NCBI RefSeq assembly: GCF_036088315.1
Contig: NZ_CP107996.1
Span: forward strand, 3,118,501-3,182,500
Length of the DNA: 64,000 bases
Direction of reading: 5' to 3'
From: Streptomyces sp. NBC_00344
GTDB taxonomy: Bacteria; Actinomycetota; Actinomycetes; Streptomycetales; Streptomycetaceae
Below, one piece after another: positions 18,601-26,115 of the stretch. Position 1 is the first letter of the stretch; each line of letters begins with the position of its first letter. The translations under genes were made by a program, and so were the position numbers. The notes under the pieces were generated by a model. It saw only the letters and a list, made by a program, of their open reading frames with translations. It was not told the origin of the DNA and searched no databases.

Positions 18601-19670
18601 ACAAGGCCCGCCTCTGGTCGATCCCGGCGTCGGACATGACGGGCAGAATCGGAGCGTTCCGCGCGGACGGCCGGGTGCTCGCCACCGCCGCACGCGACGA
18701 GAAGGTGCGGCTGTGGAACGTGAGGTCCCCCAGCCGGCCCGCATTGCTCGGCAAACCGTTCATGCCCGGGAAGGGGGACGCGCGTTCGCTGCTCTTCTCC
18801 CCCGACGGCCGCACCCTTGCGGTGCTGACCGGAAGCCGCGCGGTGCAGTTGTGGAACGTCACCGACCCGACCCGGCCTGTCCCCTACGGCCCGCCCGTCG
18901 CGCTGAGGACACGATTCGCGGGCCCCGACGCGCTGGCCTTCAGCCCGGACGGACACACGCTGGCAACCGCCCTCGACGACCGCACCATCCGGTTGTGGGA
19001 CGTCAGCGACCCATCTCACCTCGTTTCGCTCGGTGCGCCACTCGCCGGCCAGAAGGGCTACGTCAACGCCTTCGTCTTCAGCCCGGACGGCCGGACCCTG
19101 GCCGGCGGCAGCGCGGACGGCGCCATCCAGCTCTGGAACGTGACCGACCCACGCCACGCCGCCCGACTCGGCGCACCTCTCAAGGGCCACCTGGGCCCCG
19201 TCAACGCACTCGCCTACAGTCCGGACGGTCGAACTCTGGCCAGCGGAAGCGACGACGGCACGGTCCGACTCTGGAACGTCACCGAACCTCTCCACGCAGC
19301 CCAACTTGGCTCCACCCTCACCGGCCACACCGAAGCGGTCGTATCACTCACATTCAGCAGGAACGGGCGCACGCTGGCGAGCGGCGGCAACGACGACACG
19401 GTCCGGCTCTGGAATGTCACCCACCCGTCGAAGGCCACTCCTATCGGCCAGTCACTGAGCCCTAATGCCAAGACCGGCAACTTCTTGTCGTTCAGCCCGA
19501 ACAGCCACCTGCTCGGAGTGTCCAGCGGCGCCGATACCGTCCGGTTGTGGAACCTGGATGCCGACAGGGCAATCAGCCGTATTTGCTCGGTCACCCGGGG
19601 TGTCCTGACACCGAAGAAATGGCACGACTATCTGCCACGCCTGCCGTACGACCCGCCATGCGGTCAGTAA
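15642..19670 (+). CDS. HTH-nSTAND NTPase-WD40 repeat protein
   Basis: A 1342-residue STAND-type signalling ATPase. Residues 10-80 form a helix-turn-helix-like region (VSAQRISDWRRSRNVP). An nSTAND1 NTPase module follows: CPYRGLAPYREQDARWFFGR at 140-159, Walker A GASGSGKSS at 184-192 and a Walker B-like VVIVDQFEEAF near 285. A likely transmembrane segment lies at about 606-628 (ALVVLAMLAVGSAVIAW). The C-terminal half holds 14 WD40 units with the FSPDGRTLA...LWNV pattern, enough for two seven-bladed propellers; blade 8 (FRADGR) and blade 14 are degenerate. Such proteins sense a ligand through the propeller and switch by nucleotide-driven assembly; many are linked to stress, cell death or antiphage roles, but no effector domain is visible. 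Start is GTG; a hairpin follows the stop. Confidence 0.88.
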   Translation: METLSSDSGARTALAERLALLYREAGNPPLKSVSEAVVRLQRVDERGRAVRVSAQRISDWRRSRNVPAQFVALAAVLQVLIPQARRAQTAPVSAGLYDLAQWQRLWERAVADPVGDRSAASAEDRQRLSGEAVNVPGGVCPYRGLAPYREQDARWFFGRERCTDALVAQLRAAETTGGLVMLVGASGSGKSSLLNAGVVPALQNGALGDGDSRARKVLQLVPGSDPLAELTRRIPELAHVLPTAEEPAERELASDEPGTRRFAHAAREAVSAWTDRETCSSARPVVIVDQFEEAFTLCSDEANRRAFVQLLHAACTATGPDGPAPVLVVLGIRADFYEQCLGYPELADALQHRHMVLGPLTTAELREAVTSPARAVGLELEPGLAELIVREVSADGPRGTHAGVLPLLSHALLATWQRRTAGRLTLAGYGAAGGIQGAVAATAERAWSSLGPAARTAARLLLLRLVRLGEDTQATRRRETRRQLAEESTDPDRTEESLEALVHARLVTLDAETVEITHEALLHAWPRLRDWIDEDRNDNLLRQQLEEDGRAWEAAHRDTSMLYRGSRLEQTRSWAKSAGDTFLTRSAVDFLAASARLRRRTVWLSRGAVSALVVLAMLAVGSAVIAWQQRDDAVFEQVVAEADRVQYTDPSLAAQLDLVAHRLRPGDEATSNRLISIVNAPLATPLLGHTGAVYLTSFSPNGRILATASYDRTIRLWDVTDPTHPKRLGKPLTGHRSWVSSAVFSPDGRTLASASDDGTIRMWNVRDPSHPQPLGAPLAGDGGTEYLLAFSPDGHTLAAASEDHTVRLWDTAEPSRPKAIGALTGHTAAVRSVAFSPDGRTLAAGGDDGTVRLWNMADPRHPGPIGRILTGHTGTVHSVAFSPDGRTLASGGADDTIRLWKVTDPRHAAQLGTPLTGHTGPIWSVAFSPDGTMLAAGSADSTASLWNVSNPAYPAQVGEPLAGSSGEMYAVGFSPDGRTLATGSGDNKARLWSIPASDMTGRIGAFRADGRVLATAARDEKVRLWNVRSPSRPALLGKPFMPGKGDARSLLFSPDGRTLAVLTGSRAVQLWNVTDPTRPVPYGPPVALRTRFAGPDALAFSPDGHTLATALDDRTIRLWDVSDPSHLVSLGAPLAGQKGYVNAFVFSPDGRTLAGGSADGAIQLWNVTDPRHAARLGAPLKGHLGPVNALAYSPDGRTLASGSDDGTVRLWNVTEPLHAAQLGSTLTGHTEAVVSLTFSRNGRTLASGGNDDTVRLWNVTHPSKATPIGQSLSPNAKTGNFLSFSPNSHLLGVSSGADTVRLWNLDADRAISRICSVTRGVLTPKKWHDYLPRLPYDPPCGQ

Positions 19671-19777
19671 CAGGTGCGGACCACACGCCTGGGCGTGTCG
19701 CGTGATCTCGATCACAACCCCTCCTTACGGCTGAGCAGTTCTCCCGTCACCCAACCAGCCTTGTTACTGTGGGAAAC

Positions 19778-19819
19778 AGCCCGATCGCTGGCGCATCCCC
19801 CGTCGCCAGCGGTCGGGCT
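19778..19819 (+). terminator. terminator hairpin after the WD40 gene
   Basis: A 16-bp stem (19778-19793 with 19804-19819, one G-T pair) with a 10-nt loop, about 110 bp after the stop. Confidence 0.6.
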
Positions 19820-20420
19820 CTTCCACGACCTGGGGATGCCGGACATCCAATGGCGTGAACTCCTCGATTCACAGCGGCGCAGCTGGTCCGCATTCAGGGC
19901 AATGGACCCCTTGCCCTCCCCCGGCTTCCCGCCGGGGGAAATGGGCGTGACCATCTCGATACACCAGAAATACCGGCGGGTCTTCTCGGCGATGGCGGCC
20001 CTTCTCGCGCCCTTCCGTCGACGGGCCATCAGCAGGCTTTCCGTCGACGGCTCCTGAAGAGACCTGTTCCGAACTCCGCGTGAGTTGCGGGGATTGTGAC
20101 CACACCTCCCCCACTCATCAGGGCCTCCTGAGGAGTCGTATGGTGAGGACGTCATATCGAGGGAGCGGTCGACATCGCGGAGCTCATGAGGGTCGCAGAG
20201 GGCACCGCGCTCATCGAGCGCTCCTACCGGACGCGATTCAGCGCCGGGCGCGCGCCGTTCAATCTCGCCGCCTCACATCTCGTCCCTCACAGCCCTCCGC
20301 AGGACGTCGTCCGACACCGACGACCGCGCTGTGGAGAGGTCGTAGATCACGCTGCCCGGCCAGCGCACGGCCATGCACTTCACAGCACTTCACCACTCAT
20401 CTGGAAAGGTGGTGAGTGCC
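19820..20420. other. intergenic region with a possible GntR/UTRA gene fragment
   Basis: No complete gene can be supported here. From about 20147 to 20300 one plus-strand frame reads VAEGTALIERSYRTRFSAGR, then NLAASHLVP, which resembles the ligand-binding UTRA domain of GntR regulators; it has no helix-turn-helix in front and drifts into unrelated sequence. It may be the remains of a deleted regulator. The rest looks noncoding. Confidence 0.3.
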
Positions 20421-21194
20421 GTGCGCCGGCGCATCATCATCGTTACCGCCGTCCACGCCCCGTCAGCCCCGTTCCTGCCGGACGCCTACACATCACTCTG
20501 CATACAGGAGCTGCCCGAGGGCTGGGACTGGCACTGGGTGATCCAGGAGGACGGGAGGGGTTCGGACGTCGCTCCGCATGTGCCGGCTGACGAGCGGGTG
20601 ACATTCCGGCAAGGGCGGGCCGGGGGGCCGGGGGTAGCCCGGACCATGGCTCTCGCCCACGCGAACGGCGACTACGTCAAGGTCCTGGACGCCGACGACC
20701 AGTTGGCGCCGGGCGCACTGGCTCGCGACCTCGCCGCCCTCGAAGAGAACCCGAGCCTGGGCTGGGCGACGTCGCGCGTGCTCGACCTGCTCCCCGATGG
20801 TTCCACCGCCGGCTTCGAAGGTGACCCCGACAACGGCCCGATCGAGCGCGGAGCGGTACTCGCGTACTGGAAGGCGAACAACTACCGCGCGCAGGTCCAC
20901 CCCGCGACGCTCTTCGTCCGCCGCGACCTGCTCTTCGCCCTCGGCGGCTGGATGGCGCTGCCGGCCTCGGAGGACACCGGACTGCTGCTCGCGATGAACG
21001 CGGTCAGCCGGGGCTGGTTCTCGTCCGACGTCGGCCTCCTGTACCGCAAGTGGCCAGGTCAGGTGACGAGCCAGGCGACGCACACCGATACGGCCGAGCG
21101 CGATACGCGTATGGCAGTCGTGGAAGCCAGGTCGCGTGCGCTGGAGCGCTTCCAGGCACTGTCCGGTCAGTCCCCGCTGACGGGGACCTCGTAG
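20421..21194 (+). CDS. family 2 glycosyltransferase
   Basis: A protein of about 257 residues with a GT-A fold. It opens with the strand RRRIIIVTAVHAP and carries the nucleotide-sugar/metal motif in DYVKVLDADDQL (DxD), the acceptor-side WMALPASEDTGLLLAMN (ED motif), and a C-terminal helix. It should transfer a sugar from a nucleotide donor to an unknown acceptor in the cytoplasm. The start is uncertain: GTG at 20421 has GGAAAGG about 11 bases upstream, while GTGs at 20409 and 20412 are nearer the same site. It is convergent with an FkbM-type methyltransferase 50 bp away. Confidence 0.8.
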   Translation: MRRRIIIVTAVHAPSAPFLPDAYTSLCIQELPEGWDWHWVIQEDGRGSDVAPHVPADERVTFRQGRAGGPGVARTMALAHANGDYVKVLDADDQLAPGALARDLAALEENPSLGWATSRVLDLLPDGSTAGFEGDPDNGPIERGAVLAYWKANNYRAQVHPATLFVRRDLLFALGGWMALPASEDTGLLLAMNAVSRGWFSSDVGLLYRKWPGQVTSQATHTDTAERDTRMAVVEARSRALERFQALSGQSPLTGTS

Positions 21195-21243
21195 ATACGC
21201 GTGATGCCGCTGGCCCGGCCCCGGGAGGCCGGGCGACAGCGTC

Positions 21244-22167
21244 TCAGGGCAGCAGTTCGGCGTCGGTGCGCGAGAAGACGAGGTCACTCTCACCGGTGAT
21301 CGGTCCGCGCCACCGGACAGGAGCCGGCGGAGGGCGGCGCCGCGCCGCGACGTAGCTCTGCGGGGTGTAGTCGTTGGCCATTCGGTACACGTGGAAGCCG
21401 CGCCGCTTCATCGCGCCCAGAAGCTCGTCGACAGAGTCCCCGAGCTGCGTCATCCGGTGGGGAGTGACCTCAGTGGTGATCTCGGCATCAGGTCGCAGCT
21501 GGTCGATGACAGGCAGCAGGCCCCGGATGGCGCTGCCCTCCGCCCCCTCGACATCGATTTTGATCACTCTCGCCGTCGTGATCTCCTCCGTCCGCAGAAC
21601 CTCCGCCAGTGGAAGGGCCTCGGTTTCGAAGGTGGATTCCGCGGTCCCTTCGTAGGGGACGATGCTGTTCGCACCCATGTTGCTGGAGCTGGCGAGGACG
21701 AAGGTCAGCAGCTTCCGGGTGTCGGCAACGGCCGTGTTGACCGCACGAATGTTGTCGCACTCGTTGAGCCGGGCATTCTGCAGCAGCCTGCGGTGGAACG
21801 CGGGAGAGGCCTCGATGGCCGCCACCTGGCCCGTGCTGCCGACAAGACGCGAAGCCAGCACGCTGAAGTAGCCGATATTGGCACCGACGTCGACGAACGT
21901 GTCCCCGGGACGCAGCCTGTTCTTCAGCCAGTGGGTCATGTTCGGTTCCCATCCGCCGAACATGTACAGGTAGCGCTGGATCAGGTCCTGGGTGTCGACA
22001 GCGAACCGGGCGCCGAACCGGGCCTCGGAAACCCGCCGTCGAGGGTGGTCACGCAGGTGGGCATTCAGGTACTGGGCGGCCAGCCACTCCTTGCCGAGAG
22101 AACCAGGGGCATCACGCAGGTACCAGCGTCCGAGGGTGACCAGCGCCTCTGAACTCGTGTCCCTCAT
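21244..22167 (-). CDS. FkbM family methyltransferase
   Basis: A 307-residue SAM-dependent methyltransferase of the FkbM family, which usually O-methylates sugars or polyketide hydroxyls. Motif I is DTFVDVGANIGYFSVLASR (about 88-106), the acidic end of strand 2 is in VAAIEASP, and VIKIDVEGAE (about 200-209) is the hallmark motif. An N-terminal extension of about 85 residues with a WEPNMT segment precedes the fold. Its convergent neighbour is a glycosyltransferase; a shared glycan or glycolipid target is possible but unproven. Nothing in the gene suggests truncation. Confidence 0.85.
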   Translation of the reverse strand: MRDTSSEALVTLGRWYLRDAPGSLGKEWLAAQYLNAHLRDHPRRRVSEARFGARFAVDTQDLIQRYLYMFGGWEPNMTHWLKNRLRPGDTFVDVGANIGYFSVLASRLVGSTGQVAAIEASPAFHRRLLQNARLNECDNIRAVNTAVADTRKLLTFVLASSSNMGANSIVPYEGTAESTFETEALPLAEVLRTEEITTARVIKIDVEGAEGSAIRGLLPVIDQLRPDAEITTEVTPHRMTQLGDSVDELLGAMKRRGFHVYRMANDYTPQSYVAARRRPPPAPVRWRGPITGESDLVFSRTDAELLP

Positions 22168-22278
22168 CCGATCGCCTTTCCGCAGGGTGCCACCCGAACC
22201 GTAGCGCGGAGGGCCCGGGCGCTGAGGGCCCGTACGCCCTCAACGCCCTGCCACGGCCAGGGCTTTGGTCAGCAGGTG

Positions 22279-22929
22279 TCAATCACGCAGTGCGTCGATC
22301 ACGCTCGCCAGATGGGAGCGGACGGCCGCCTCGGCTGCCTGTGGTTCCCGGGCCCTGATCGCCTCGATCATGGCCAGGTGTTCCCTCAGGGACTGCTGGG
22401 GGCGCCCCGGTCGCAGCGCGAGCTGGAACCGGTGACGCACCAACTGGCCGTTGAGCCGCTCCAGGAGCGAAACGGCTGTCTGCTGGCCGGAGAACTCCCG
22501 TACGAGGGCGTGCAGTTCGTGGTTCAGCTCGGAATAGACCATCGGCTCGCCGCCGGCGACCGCCCTGGACATCGCCTCACCGACACCGGTGAGCCGGTTC
22601 AACTGCTCGTCACTGGCCGCGACGGCCGCCTTGGCCGCGCACAGCCCCTCGAGCGCCATCCGGCATTCGGTGATGGCGACAGCTTCCTCAACACTCACCA
22701 CCCGCACCCGCGACCCGCGGTTGCGGATCCGCTCGACCAGCCCTTCCGACTCCAGCTCGATCAGCGCGGCTCGGACACTGCCCCGCGTCACCTCGAACTG
22801 CTCGGCGAGTTCGTTCTCCACCAGCCGCTGGGCGGGCGCCATCTCTCCGCGCAGAATCGCCTGCCGCAATTGAGCCAGCGCCAGCTGCCTGCCCTGCTCA
22901 CCACCGGCCGGGCCGGCTTGCTTCGGCAT
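22279..22929 (-). CDS. GntR family regulator, FCD (FadR) type
   Basis: A 216-residue repressor-type protein: winged helix at residues 15-80 (QLRQAILRGEMAPAQRL, VTRGSVRAALIELESEGLVE) and an FCD ligand-binding domain (ITECRMALEGLCAAKAA, MVYSELNHELHALV, REHLAMIEAIRAREPQAAEA). The metal/ligand-binding acidic and His residues of the FCD domain are present. The ATG at 22929 has GGAGGG just upstream. FCD regulators usually sense organic acids. The AT-rich upstream stretch 22975-23005 holds an imperfect repeat (GTCGAAC...GTTGAC) that could be its own operator. No obvious target operon sits beside it. Confidence 0.85.
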   Translation of the reverse strand: MPKQAGPAGGEQGRQLALAQLRQAILRGEMAPAQRLVENELAEQFEVTRGSVRAALIELESEGLVERIRNRGSRVRVVSVEEAVAITECRMALEGLCAAKAAVAASDEQLNRLTGVGEAMSRAVAGGEPMVYSELNHELHALVREFSGQQTAVSLLERLNGQLVRHRFQLALRPGRPQQSLREHLAMIEAIRAREPQAAEAAVRSHLASVIDALRD

Positions 22930-23077
22930 GGTTGCCCTCCCTGAGCGAGTGCCTGTCGAACCCAAATCTAAGCCAACAAGATGGTCAACGATTCTGTTCG
23001 ACATTTTGCGCACCTCCTGCTGCCGCACAGCGCCGGTGGAACGACACCACAGGCGGCTCTTCCCGGGGCCGGGCATG

Positions 23078-23117
23078 CATCAGGGCCGGCCCCGGTCAGA
23101 GGAGTCCGGCCCTGATG
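23078..23117 (-). terminator. terminator of the small secreted protein gene
   Basis: A 12-bp perfect stem (23078-23089 with 23106-23117) and 16-nt loop, starting 40 bp after the stop of the minus-strand gene at 23157. Confidence 0.6.
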
Positions 23118-23156
23118 TGTCAGCGGCGGAAGCCGCCGGAAGCCCGCTGTGAAAGC

Positions 23157-23351
23157 TCAGCGGCCACTGTCGAGCGGCGCCTGACCCAGCAGGGTGCCGA
23201 CCAACTCGTTGGCGAAGTGCAGGCCGACCTGCTCCTTCGGGGTGAGGCCGGTGGCGTTGTCGGTGGGCGCGGGGGCCGCCGAGGCGGCTCCGGCGGCGAG
23301 GACACCGGCCACGAGGGCGCCGGCGACAACGGCGGTGAGACGGCGAATCAT
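23157..23351 (-). CDS. small secreted protein, function unknown
   Basis: A 64-residue protein with a textbook Sec signal peptide (MIRRLTAVVAGALVAGVLAA, probable cleavage after ASA), leaving a mature peptide of about 38 residues without cysteines: PAPTDNATGLTPKEQVGLHF then ANELVGTLLG. I do not recognise the family. It is not a chaplin (no paired Cys) and has no lantibiotic or RiPP features. AAGGAACC lies just upstream of the ATG, and a hairpin follows. It stands alone between a GntR regulator and the YqcI/YcgG gene. Confidence 0.6.
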   Translation of the reverse strand: MIRRLTAVVAGALVAGVLAAGAASAAPAPTDNATGLTPKEQVGLHFANELVGTLLGQAPLDSGR

Positions 23352-23696
23352 ATGCAGGGTTCCTTACGGTGAGTGATGGACTGTTCACTCTCAGCTTTCG
23401 GCAGGGACGCGGGTCCACCCGTGCACCACGCCGGTTCCGGGCGCGAGATCCACCCCAGTACGTGACCCTTTGGTGACGGGGCGAATCCGGGCTTTCGCAG
23501 ATCGGCTCCTACCGTCACAATCGCCTGACGACCTCCCCCCGTCTTTTTCCGCGGACCCGGTCCTGCCCGCGTGCGGCCACGACGGCCGCGACTCCGCGTG
23601 CGGCCGGAAGCCCGCAGGCATGGGGTGGGCGCACCCGGATCCAAAAGAAAAATGATCTCCCAGTGAGGAGGCACGTACTTGGAAGGAAGGCTGGCC
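23352..23696. other. intergenic region
   Basis: The 345-bp gap is divergent and must hold the promoters of the small secreted protein and of the YqcI/YcgG gene. I see no gene or strong repeat. AAGG at 23687-23690 serves the ATG at 23697. Confidence 0.5.
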
Positions 23697-24386
23697 ATGG
23701 CGGCAGATGCGCGTGGTGAGGTCGAGGAGTTCATCCTGGGGGAACGGTTCTCCTGCCTGGCGGGCCGCTCCGCCTGGCGCCGGGGTGGCATCGCACATCG
23801 GCACTACGACCTGCTGGGGAGCGAGGAGTCCGCGCGGCTGATGGCACTCGATCTCGCGGAATTCGTGGGATCGGCGGACTGGAGCGCCCGGACGTTCACC
23901 AGCTTCGTCGCGACCTTCGCGCAGCCGCGTGGTGTGGATGAGCTGCGGTTCGAGGAGCTTCTGTGGCAGCAGTTGCAGCTGCTCCATGAACAGGACGCGG
24001 AGTCCCATCGCTGGGCCGATGGCTACTCGTCGGACCCTCAGTCCGGAGCGTTCGCGTTCAGCGTGGCCGGCCATCCCTTCTTCGTGATCGGTCTGCACGA
24101 GACCCACCAGCGGTGGGGCCGCCGGCCGCCCTATCCGATGCTGGCCTTCAATTCGCATGAGCAGTTCGACCGGATCAAGGGCGCCGGGATGTGGGACCGG
24201 CTGGCGGACAAGATACGCAAGCAGGACATCAAGCTGCAGGGCGATATCAATCCCAATCTCCACGAGTACGAGCAGCTGTCCGAGGCCCGCCGCTACTCCG
24301 GTCGGCCAAAACCGGCCGACTGGCAGTGTCCCTTCGCCGCCCGCGAGGCACAGAGGGAACGTGAGCTGACCGCCTCGGGCGCCTGA
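23697..24386 (+). CDS. YqcI/YcgG family protein (GntA-like heme N-oxygenase family)
   Basis: A 229-residue protein with the family pattern: an N-terminal FSCLAGRSAWRRGGIAH (18-34), a central WADGYSSDPQSGAFAFS, FFVIGLHETHQRWGRRPPYP, and a C-terminal INPNLHEYEQLSEARRYSG followed by DWQCPF. PF08892 proteins include GntA, the heme-dependent N-hydroxylase of guanitoxin biosynthesis, so N-oxygenation of an amine or guanidine is a reasonable but unproven guess; most members are uncharacterised. The ATG at 23697 has AAGG close upstream; a TTG at 23679 would add six residues. A hotdog thioesterase follows after 64 bp on the same strand, so the two probably form an operon. Confidence 0.75.
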   Translation: MAADARGEVEEFILGERFSCLAGRSAWRRGGIAHRHYDLLGSEESARLMALDLAEFVGSADWSARTFTSFVATFAQPRGVDELRFEELLWQQLQLLHEQDAESHRWADGYSSDPQSGAFAFSVAGHPFFVIGLHETHQRWGRRPPYPMLAFNSHEQFDRIKGAGMWDRLADKIRKQDIKLQGDINPNLHEYEQLSEARRYSGRPKPADWQCPFAAREAQRERELTASGA

Positions 24387-24450
24387 GGCACGTTTCACCC
24401 AGTCAATCGCGTCGGCGTCCACTGGGCCGGGCGAAGCAGAGAGGGAAGTC

Positions 24451-24873
24451 GTGGCAGATCCGTTTTCCGTACGCATCGGTGTCCGCGGGTACGAGACCGA
24501 CACGCAGGGCCATCTCAACCAGAGCGTGTACCTCCAGTACGCCGAGCATGCCCGGTGGTCGCTGCTCCGGCACGGCGGCATCAGCCAGAGCGATCTGCTG
24601 GCGAGCGGCGTCGGCCCGGTGGCCCTGGAGACGACCATCCGCTACAAGCGTGAGCTGCTGGCCGGTGATGAGGTCGACGTCAGCTGCGCCTTCGTATGGG
24701 GCGAGGGCAAGACATTCCGGATCGAACAGACGGTCCGGAAGGCCGACGGCACCGTCTCGGCGGAGGTGACGGCGGTCGGTGGGCTGCTGGACCTCAAGCT
24801 GCGCAAGCTCATCAACGATCCGCGTGAGCGCTTCAGGGGTCTGGCGGGCGATCCCGCCGCGTTCGGCCTCTGA
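24451..24873 (+). CDS. acyl-CoA thioesterase, 4-hydroxybenzoyl-CoA thioesterase (hotdog) family
   Basis: A 140-residue single hotdog-fold protein. The active-site region YETDTQGHLNQSVYLQYAEH (14-33) keeps the catalytic Asp17 and the following GHLN loop of the YbgC/4HBT family. Such enzymes hydrolyse acyl-CoA or acyl-carrier thioesters. Start is GTG at 24451, with GAGAGGGAAG upstream. It lies 64 bp after the YqcI/YcgG gene in the same direction, suggesting a shared transcript, and converges with the DUF1707 gene. Without a carrier protein nearby, a CoA ester is the more likely substrate. Confidence 0.82.
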   Translation: MADPFSVRIGVRGYETDTQGHLNQSVYLQYAEHARWSLLRHGGISQSDLLASGVGPVALETTIRYKRELLAGDEVDVSCAFVWGEGKTFRIEQTVRKADGTVSAEVTAVGGLLDLKLRKLINDPRERFRGLAGDPAAFGL

Positions 24874-24939
24874 GGACGGGCCGGCTGCCGGGGCGCGGGG
24901 CGCCGCGGCGGCCGGGCCGCGCGACGGCGGGTACGGGAT

Positions 24940-25542
24940 CTACTGCCCGGTGCCTGTGCGGTTCAGCTTGCGCCGTTCGCGGAAGTTGGGATGGCGGATC
25001 ACCACGCCCGCCATCCCGCCGTCCCCGGTCAGGCGGATCACCGGGGTACCCGGGAGCCGGTCGGCGGTGGTCCGGTCCTTCATGCCGCCGATGCCGGGGT
25101 CGACCCCATCGGTTTCGGCCACCCACCCGTCGGGGATCACGATGGTCACCCCGGCCATCTCTCCGTGCACCTCGATCTCCACCTCGGGCAGCCGGCAGTC
25201 CGTGCGGGTGAAGTCGAGCTTCGCGCCGCCCACACCGCCGTGCAGGGTGATCCGGACGGGCACCTCCCAGCGCCCCGAGCGCGAAGCGCCGTGCATCCCG
25301 CCCTTGAGCACGATCGGCGGGGCCAGGACCGGGGCCACCACCGGCGGCAGGTCGACGGTCAGCGGCGCCAGGTCGCCGTAGGTCCTGGCGGTCAGGGCCA
25401 GGGCCAGCCTGGTGTCCAGCTCGCCGAGATCGATACGGCCCTCGGCGGCCGCGTCCCGCAGCTGTTCCACGACTGCTTCGCGCTCGGCGTCGGACACGCG
25501 GATCCCGCGGCGAGCGGTACGTTCCGGATCATCGGCCGTCAT
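24940..25542 (-). CDS. DUF1707 (SHOCT-like) domain protein
   Basis: A 200-residue protein with the actinobacterial DUF1707 motif at residues 14-48 (IRVSDAEREAVVEQL, GRIDLGELDTRLALAL). The C-terminal half (GKLDF-like GGAKLDFTR, VEIEVHGEMAGVTIVIPDGW) resembles the cell-wall-active antibiotic response/LiaF-type beta-rich domain. These proteins are usually linked to envelope stress, but without membrane segments here the role is unclear. The gene is single and faces a 570-bp upstream gap. Confidence 0.8.
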   Translation of the reverse strand: MTADDPERTARRGIRVSDAEREAVVEQLRDAAAEGRIDLGELDTRLALALTARTYGDLAPLTVDLPPVVAPVLAPPIVLKGGMHGASRSGRWEVPVRITLHGGVGGAKLDFTRTDCRLPEVEIEVHGEMAGVTIVIPDGWVAETDGVDPGIGGMKDRTTADRLPGTPVIRLTGDGGMAGVVIRHPNFRERRKLNRTGTGQ

Positions 25543-25960
25543 ACGTCAATCCTACGGAGGAGTTCCCCGCCGGACACCCGGTCCGCCGGGCCGGTGTCCA
25601 CCAGGGACCGCACGGCAGGCTGAGGACAGCCCGGAGTGCGGAAGAGCGTGGGCGGCACGCCGGATCACGCGCGTCGCGAGGGTGGTCGGGCACACGCCGG
25701 GCACTTCGGCACGGACTGTTCAGGTAGTGACGAGGGCGCCCCGCCGCGAGAGCTGCCCCGGCCTCGGTATCCCGCCCGCGCCGGCAAGTCCGTTGGGGGA
25801 CACACCCCTTGGGGTTCAGCCTGCGGGCTTGCAGCCTCGGGTTCACCCCTCGGGCCGAAACCCCGGGTTCACGCCCGGAGACCAACTCACGGGTTCAACT
25901 AGTGAACTTGACACGCCTCTTGACCGGCCACCGCAAGGTGCCTGACAGTCGATGCCAGAT
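25543..25960. other. intergenic region with clustered GGGTTCA repeats
   Basis: This noncoding stretch precedes the GH16 gene. Between about 25810 and 25905 the motif GGGTTCA recurs four times at irregular spacing, ending in GTTCA-actag-TGAAC (about 25891-25905). No gene could be supported in any frame. The cluster may bind a regulator or be low-complexity debris. Confidence 0.4.
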
Positions 25961-25974
25961 GAGAGCGCTCTCAG
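25961..25974. promoter_or_regulatory. LacI/CebR-type operator upstream of the GH16 gene
   Basis: TGAGAGCGCTCTCA, a perfect 14-bp palindrome 142 bp before the glucanase start. It matches the GAGAGCGCTCTC core at 36724, 42134 and 42273 and the known CebR/BglC-regulator style in Streptomyces. Confidence 0.75.
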
Positions 25975-26115
25975 AACACTCTCAGCAATCCGGTGCTCCC
26001 CGGCCGCCGTGCGCCCGTCCACCCCACCTGCTGGGTCCCCCAGCCGTGGCCGGGCCCGACGGCCCCGCGCCCGCGCCTTTGACCGAAACCCCCACAACAG
26101 AAAGCAGCCTCCCCC

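Noticed and set aside
19712..20155. Minus-strand gene in the gap after the WD40 gene
   Set aside because: The frame lacks coding bias and recognisable motifs and runs through the hairpin at 19778-19819.
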